Shown: piece after piece, positions 6,330 to 6,383 of the stretch
How positions within the stretch are numbered: position 1 is the first letter of the stretch
Layout of the letters: every line of letters begins with the position of its first letter
From: an uncultured Ruminiclostridium sp.
GTDB lineage: Bacteria; Bacillota; Clostridia; Oscillospirales; Ruminococcaceae
Direction of reading: 5' to 3'
Assembly: GCA_910585505.1 (NCBI GenBank)
Contig: CAJUFF010000155.1
Coordinates: forward strand, 1 to 6,383
DNA: 6,383 nucleotides
Position numbers and translations under genes: made by a program
The notes under the pieces: model-generated
What the model was told of the DNA's origin: nothing
Database searches by the model: none
The model's input: the letters and a program-made list of their open reading frames with translations, nothing else

Positions 6330-6383
6330 TACTAATAACCATTTTGACTATGATTTTATCCTGTGTCAAAATGGTTATTAGTA
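6330..6383. repeat. Perfect 19-bp inverted repeat at the right window edge
   Basis: TACTAATAACCATTTTGAC (6330-6348) is the exact reverse complement of 6365-6383, around a 16-nt loop. The repeat reaches the last base of the window, so the stem may be longer and its exit sequence cannot be seen. The loop contains GATTTTATC (6352-6360), which also occurs in the right arm of the neighbouring 29-bp hairpin (6276-6284). Terminator or intergenic palindromic repeat are both possible. Confidence 0.8.

Overview
The window looks like chromosomal DNA from a Gram-positive, low-to-moderate GC member of the Clostridia, most likely an Oscillospirales/Ruminococcaceae-type gut anaerobe. That placement is inferred from GGAGG-type ribosome binding sites, an AT-rich promoter, a lipoprotein with a long Ser/Thr/Glu-rich linker, and the style of the secreted cell-wall proteins. 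No rRNA, tRNA or other marker gene is present to prove it.

Layout. Bases 3-53 form a perfect 19-bp hairpin. An AT-rich stretch follows and contains a very good sigma-A-type promoter (TTGACT, 17-nt spacer, extended-10 TGTTATAAT, 124-152). From about 160 to 554 there is no convincing protein gene, but several inverted repeats suggest a structured leader or an unassigned non-coding RNA. A GNAT-family acetyltransferase lies at 569-1054. A 160-base gap with a possible gene remnant and a weak promoter leads into two co-directional cell-wall genes: a lipoprotein with a GHL10 (DUF187/DigH-like) glycosidase barrel (1215-2852), then, 40 bases on, a 1053-residue secreted protein (2893-6054). The second protein has an N-terminal GHL10-like barrel that has lost most of the motifs visible in its neighbour, a long beta-rich middle, and a C-terminal zinc amidase (Amidase_3) with all expected ligands. 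The right end (6055-6383) is non-coding and holds three hairpins: a GC-rich one (6190-6222), a perfect 29-bp stem (6222-6290) and a perfect 19-bp stem (6330-6383) that runs into the window edge.

How the genes may work together. N-acetylmuramoyl-L-alanine amidases strip stem peptides from peptidoglycan and leave denuded glycan strands. The E. coli GHL10 protein DigH acts on denuded glycans. The lipoprotein and the amidase, side by side and probably co-transcribed, therefore look like a two-step peptidoglycan-processing unit at the cell surface. The degenerate barrel on the amidase may serve as a glycan-binding or docking module. The GNAT gene has no visible functional link to them.

I see no CRISPR array, insertion sequence, toxin-antitoxin pair or phage gene. 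The least explained parts are the promoter-driven 400-base leader and the degenerate GHL10-amidase fusion.
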